DNA of 15,742 bases from Ruminococcus sp. UBA4321 (GTDB lineage: Bacteria; Bacillota; Clostridia; Oscillospirales; Ruminococcaceae), in the NCBI GenBank assembly GCA_002393815.1, contig DGUB01000047.1, positions 1-15,742 on the forward strand. The letters are read 5' to 3'. Below are positions 13,212-15,742 of the stretch, piece by piece. Made by a program: the position numbers and the translations under genes. Below the pieces are notes generated by a model. That model was not told the DNA's origin. It saw only the letters and a program-made list of their open reading frames with translations, and did not search any database. Within the stretch, counting starts at the first letter, position 1. Every line of letters begins with the position of its first letter.

Positions 13212-15047
13212 ATGCTCAATTCCAGAATAGAGCCGTTTCTGCTGGATGTGCAGAAGCCGTCGCGCTATACCGGCGGCGAAATCGGTGAGATTATCAAGGA
13301 CAAGTCAAAAATTGATGTCCGGTTTGCGTTTTGTTTTCCGGATATTTACGATGTAGGAATGTCGCATCTCGGCATGAAGATTCTGTATTCGCTGATAAAC
13401 GAACGGGAAAACTACTGGTGTGAGAGAGTGTTCGCGCCGTGGACGGATATGGAAGAAATCATGCGCCGGGAAGGAATTCTGTTATACGCGCTCGAAAGCG
13501 GCGATGAAATCCGGGATTTTGATTTTATCGGCTTTACTTTGCAGTATGAAATGTCATATACGAATATTCTGAATATGCTGGATTTGGCAGGCGTTCCGGT
13601 ATTGCAGAAGGACAGGGGAGAACAGATTTTTCCGCTGGTAGTCGGCGGAGGTCCCTGCGCCTGTAATCCGGAGCCGATTGTTGATTTCTTCGATTTATTT
13701 ATCTTAGGCGAGGGCGAAGAAGTCAATCTGGAACTGATGGATTTATATCATAAAATGCGCGATGAAGGTGCAGACCGTTCCGCATTCCTGAAAGCCGCCG
13801 CACAGATTCCGGGCATTTATGTGCCGTCGCTCTATGATGTGGCATATCATGAAGATGGTACGGTGCAGAGCATTACGCCCCGTGACGGCGCACCGGAGAA
13901 GATTAAAAAGCGTGTCATGACAGATATGAATCAGGTTTACTATCCGGAACAGGTTGTCATTCCGTTTATCGAGCCGATTCATGACAGAGTTTCTGTGGAA
14001 ATTCTGAGAGGCTGTATTCGCGGATGCAGATTCTGTCAGGCTGGATTTCTGTACAGACCTTTCCGGGAAAAGTCGGCGGAGACCGTCTGCCGTCAGGGAA
14101 TTGCACTCTGCCAGAATTCAGGTTATGATGAATTATCACTATCGTCACTGAGTACCAGTGACCATTCCCAGATTGAACAGATTCTGGACAAGCTTCTGGA
14201 ATATACGGCGGAAGAACATATCAATCTTTCTCTGCCGTCGCTCCGGATTGATAATTTTTCAAAATCGGTTCTGGAAAAAGTCACGACCATCCGGAAAAGC
14301 GGTCTGACATTCGCACCGGAAGCCGGAACGCAGCGGCTTCGTGATGTTATCAACAAGAATGTCACCGAAGAAGAAGTTATGAGAACTTGCAGAATCGCTT
14401 TTGAAGGCGGTTACACGACAGTCAAGTTATATTTCATGATGGGTCTGCCGACTGAGACAGATGAAGATATTATCGGCATCGCAGACCTGGCGCAGAAAGT
14501 GGTGAATCTGTTCTATGATATGCCGGAACGTGCTAAAGGGAAATTACAGGTTTCCATCAGTACGGCGACATTCGTTCCGAAGCCGTTCACGCCGTTCGAG
14601 TTCGAGCCGCAGACCACGAAAGAAGAAATTCTCCGTAAACAGCAGATTCTGAAAAAAGCAATCAAATCAAAGAAAATCAAGGCGAGTATGCATATTTCCG
14701 ATGTCAGCCAGATGGAAGCTGTTCTTGCCAGAGGGGACAGAAGAATCTGCTCCGTGATTTATGATGCCTGGAAAAATGGCTGCCGTCTGGACAGCTGGGA
14801 AGAATTCTTTCAGGCGGACAAGTGGTACGCCGCTTTTGAAAAAAATCATCTTGACCCTGCTTTCTATGCCAACCGGACAAGAAATTATGACGAAATCATG
14901 CCTTGGAATCATATTGATTATCTGGTTTCCAAAAAATTTCTGATTCGGGAAAATCAGAAAGCCCATGCCGGACAGACCACACCGCCCTGTCGGCAGTCCT
15001 GCGCCGGATGCGGTGCGAATGAATGTCTGGGGAGGGCTTGCTTTTGA
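13212..15047 (+). CDS. B12-binding-like/radical SAM protein, TIGR03960 type
   Basis: Uncharacterised radical SAM enzyme common in Clostridia and other bacteria, with unknown substrate. It has 611 residues. The N-terminal half (about 35-185) resembles a cobalamin-binding Rossmann fold, with FPDIYDVGMSHLGMKILY (42-59), VVGGGPCACNPEP (143-155) and ILGEGEE (164-170). The [4Fe-4S] motif CIRGCRFC gives C268, C272 and C275. FAPEAGTQRLRDVINKNV (367-384) and KLYFMMGLPTETDEDI (405-420) are radical SAM core segments. A C-terminal cysteine cluster (C593, C597, C600, C605, C610) could hold a second metal site. The ribosome binding site AAAGGA at 13199-13204 lies 7 nt before ATG 13212. The next gene encodes its usual TIGR03936/DUF2344 partner and overlaps the stop codon, so the two probably act together. 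Confidence 0.88.
   Translation: MLNSRIEPFLLDVQKPSRYTGGEIGEIIKDKSKIDVRFAFCFPDIYDVGMSHLGMKILYSLINERENYWCERVFAPWTDMEEIMRREGILLYALESGDEIRDFDFIGFTLQYEMSYTNILNMLDLAGVPVLQKDRGEQIFPLVVGGGPCACNPEPIVDFFDLFILGEGEEVNLELMDLYHKMRDEGADRSAFLKAAAQIPGIYVPSLYDVAYHEDGTVQSITPRDGAPEKIKKRVMTDMNQVYYPEQVVIPFIEPIHDRVSVEILRGCIRGCRFCQAGFLYRPFREKSAETVCRQGIALCQNSGYDELSLSSLSTSDHSQIEQILDKLLEYTAEEHINLSLPSLRIDNFSKSVLEKVTTIRKSGLTFAPEAGTQRLRDVINKNVTEEEVMRTCRIAFEGGYTTVKLYFMMGLPTETDEDIIGIADLAQKVVNLFYDMPERAKGKLQVSISTATFVPKPFTPFEFEPQTTKEEILRKQQILKKAIKSKKIKASMHISDVSQMEAVLARGDRRICSVIYDAWKNGCRLDSWEEFFQADKWYAAFEKNHLDPAFYANRTRNYDEIMPWNHIDYLVSKKFLIRENQKAHAGQTTPPCRQSCAGCGANECLGRACF
15029..15035 (+). promoter_or_regulatory. Ribosome binding site deciding the start of the TIGR03936 gene
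   Basis: GGGGAGG here lies well after ATG 15023, 8-9 nt before TTG 15044. It favours TTG 15044 as the start. Confidence 0.6.
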
Positions 15048-15697
15048 AAGATTACAGAATCATCTTCGAGAAAAAGGGAATCAGCAGATATATTTCCCAT
15101 TTGGATTTGAACAGATGCATGATAAGAGCCGTCCGGCGTTCCGGACTTCCGGCATGGTATACCGAAGGTTTCCATCCGCATTTGTATCTGATGTTTCCGC
15201 TCGCCCTGTCTCTCGGAATTGAAAGTATCTGTGAAGTCATGGACTTGCGCCTGACCGAAGAACGTCCCCCGAAAGAAATTCTTTCCCGGCTGAATGCCGC
15301 ACTGCCGGAAGGACTTCACGCGCTTGCCGTTCGCGAACCCGTCATGCAGGCATCAGATGTCACTGCCGCGGAATATCAGCTTTGCTTGTCTTCTCCGGAA
15401 ATTCCGGATTTATCCGAACTCTGGAATCATTTCATCAGTCAGCCGGAAATCCTGATTCAGAAAAAAACAAAAAAAGGCATGAAAGAATTAAACATCAAAG
15501 AAATGATAACTGTTCAGAACTCTGTCATGCAGAATCAGAAACTCTCCCTCACGCTCCGGCTTCCTGCCGGAAACGAAGGCAGCCTGAATCCCGCTGCCGT
15601 GACGGATGCTTTCCAAAAATACGCAGATAAGCCGATTCTTGTCGAATCTGCATGCCGGACAAAAATTTTTTCTGAAAATTATCAAGATTTTTTCTGA
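15044..15697 (+). CDS. TIGR03936 / DUF2344 radical-SAM-linked protein
   Basis: Companion of TIGR03960 radical SAM proteins; in some bacteria the two are fused. The molecular role is unknown. The N-terminus shows the family signature: FEKKGISRYISHLDLNRCMIR, then RAVRRSGLPAWYTEGFHPHLYLMFPLALSLGIES, covering about residues 6-62 (counted from TTG 15044). This is the SHLDL ... GFxPH block. The 217-aa length fits the stand-alone family members. The start is most likely TTG 15044, overlapping the preceding stop as TTGA, with GGGGAGG at 15029-15035; ATG 15023 would add seven residues but lies upstream of that site. I see no clear intrinsic terminator after the stop. Confidence 0.87.
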   Translation: MKDYRIIFEKKGISRYISHLDLNRCMIRAVRRSGLPAWYTEGFHPHLYLMFPLALSLGIESICEVMDLRLTEERPPKEILSRLNAALPEGLHALAVREPVMQASDVTAAEYQLCLSSPEIPDLSELWNHFISQPEILIQKKTKKGMKELNIKEMITVQNSVMQNQKLSLTLRLPAGNEGSLNPAAVTDAFQKYADKPILVESACRTKIFSENYQDFF

Positions 15698-15703
15698 AAA
15701 CAC

Positions 15704-15732
15704 TTGCTTTTTTTCTCAAAATATGTTATGAT
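15704..15732 (+). promoter_or_regulatory. Sigma-A-type promoter for a gene beyond the window
   Basis: TTGCTT (15704-15709), a 17-nt spacer and TATGAT (15727-15732) form a good promoter. TGT directly before the -10 makes it an extended -10 type. It starts 6 nt after the previous stop codon and points out of the window. In related genomes a ribosomal L21 (rplU) cluster or an RNase E/G gene often follows the TIGR03936 gene, but nothing of the gene is visible here. Confidence 0.75.
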
Positions 15733-15742
15733 ATAAAAGCAT

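Noticed and set aside
15668..15700. Two copies of TTTTCTGAAAA as a repeat element or terminator
   Set aside because: They are short, A/T-rich and partly coding, with no GC stem; this is easily chance in such sequence.

Overview
All genes in this window lie on the + strand. They look like a core housekeeping region of a Gram-positive, endospore-forming member of the Clostridia, most likely Oscillospiraceae/Ruminococcus-like. The placement rests on gene order, Gram-positive signalling genes (PASTA kinase and PP2C phosphatase), strong AGGAGG ribosome binding sites and a SpoVM homologue. The genus is my inference and cannot be settled from the sequence alone.

Region 1 (1-11294) is one long, tightly packed gene train: the tail of yicC, then gmk, rpoZ, priA, def, fmt, rsmB, rlmN, stp/prpC, prkC, rsgA and thiN. 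Many junctions are 1-4 nt overlaps (ATGA, GTGA, TAATG), so translational coupling is likely. The order matches the Bacillus subtilis yloC-gmk-rpoZ-coaBC-priA-def-fmt-rsmB-rlmN-prpC-prkC-cpgA-rpe-thiN-spoVM region, but remA, coaBC and rpe are absent here. The genes join nucleotide and cofactor supply (gmk, thiN), transcription (rpoZ), replication restart (priA), initiator-Met formylation and deformylation (fmt, def), ribosome modification and assembly (rsmB, rlmN, rsgA) and Ser/Thr phospho-signalling (stp, prkC).

Region 2 (11292-12515) is the sporulation-flavoured part. A long imperfect palindrome follows thiN. Next comes a 29-codon spoVM with its own ribosome binding site and a clear intrinsic terminator. 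After it sit a 97-aa single-pass membrane protein of unknown function and a compact M50 site-2 protease resembling SpoIVFB without its C-terminal domain.

Region 3 (12490-15742) opens with a near-consensus sigma-A promoter whose -10 overlaps the protease stop codon. It drives a three-helix membrane protein of unknown function, a 611-aa B12-binding-like/radical SAM protein (TIGR03960 type) and its DUF2344/TIGR03936 partner. The window ends at another good promoter for a gene lying outside it.

The points most worth a second look are the 17-bp hairpin inside the start of rsgA, the palindrome between thiN and spoVM, PriA with a DEEG helicase motif and apparently no winged-helix domain, the extremely acidic linker of the PrkC kinase, the 97-aa/minimal S2P pair beside spoVM, and the uncharacterised radical SAM pair. 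I see no rRNA, tRNA, CRISPR array, insertion sequence or prophage gene.
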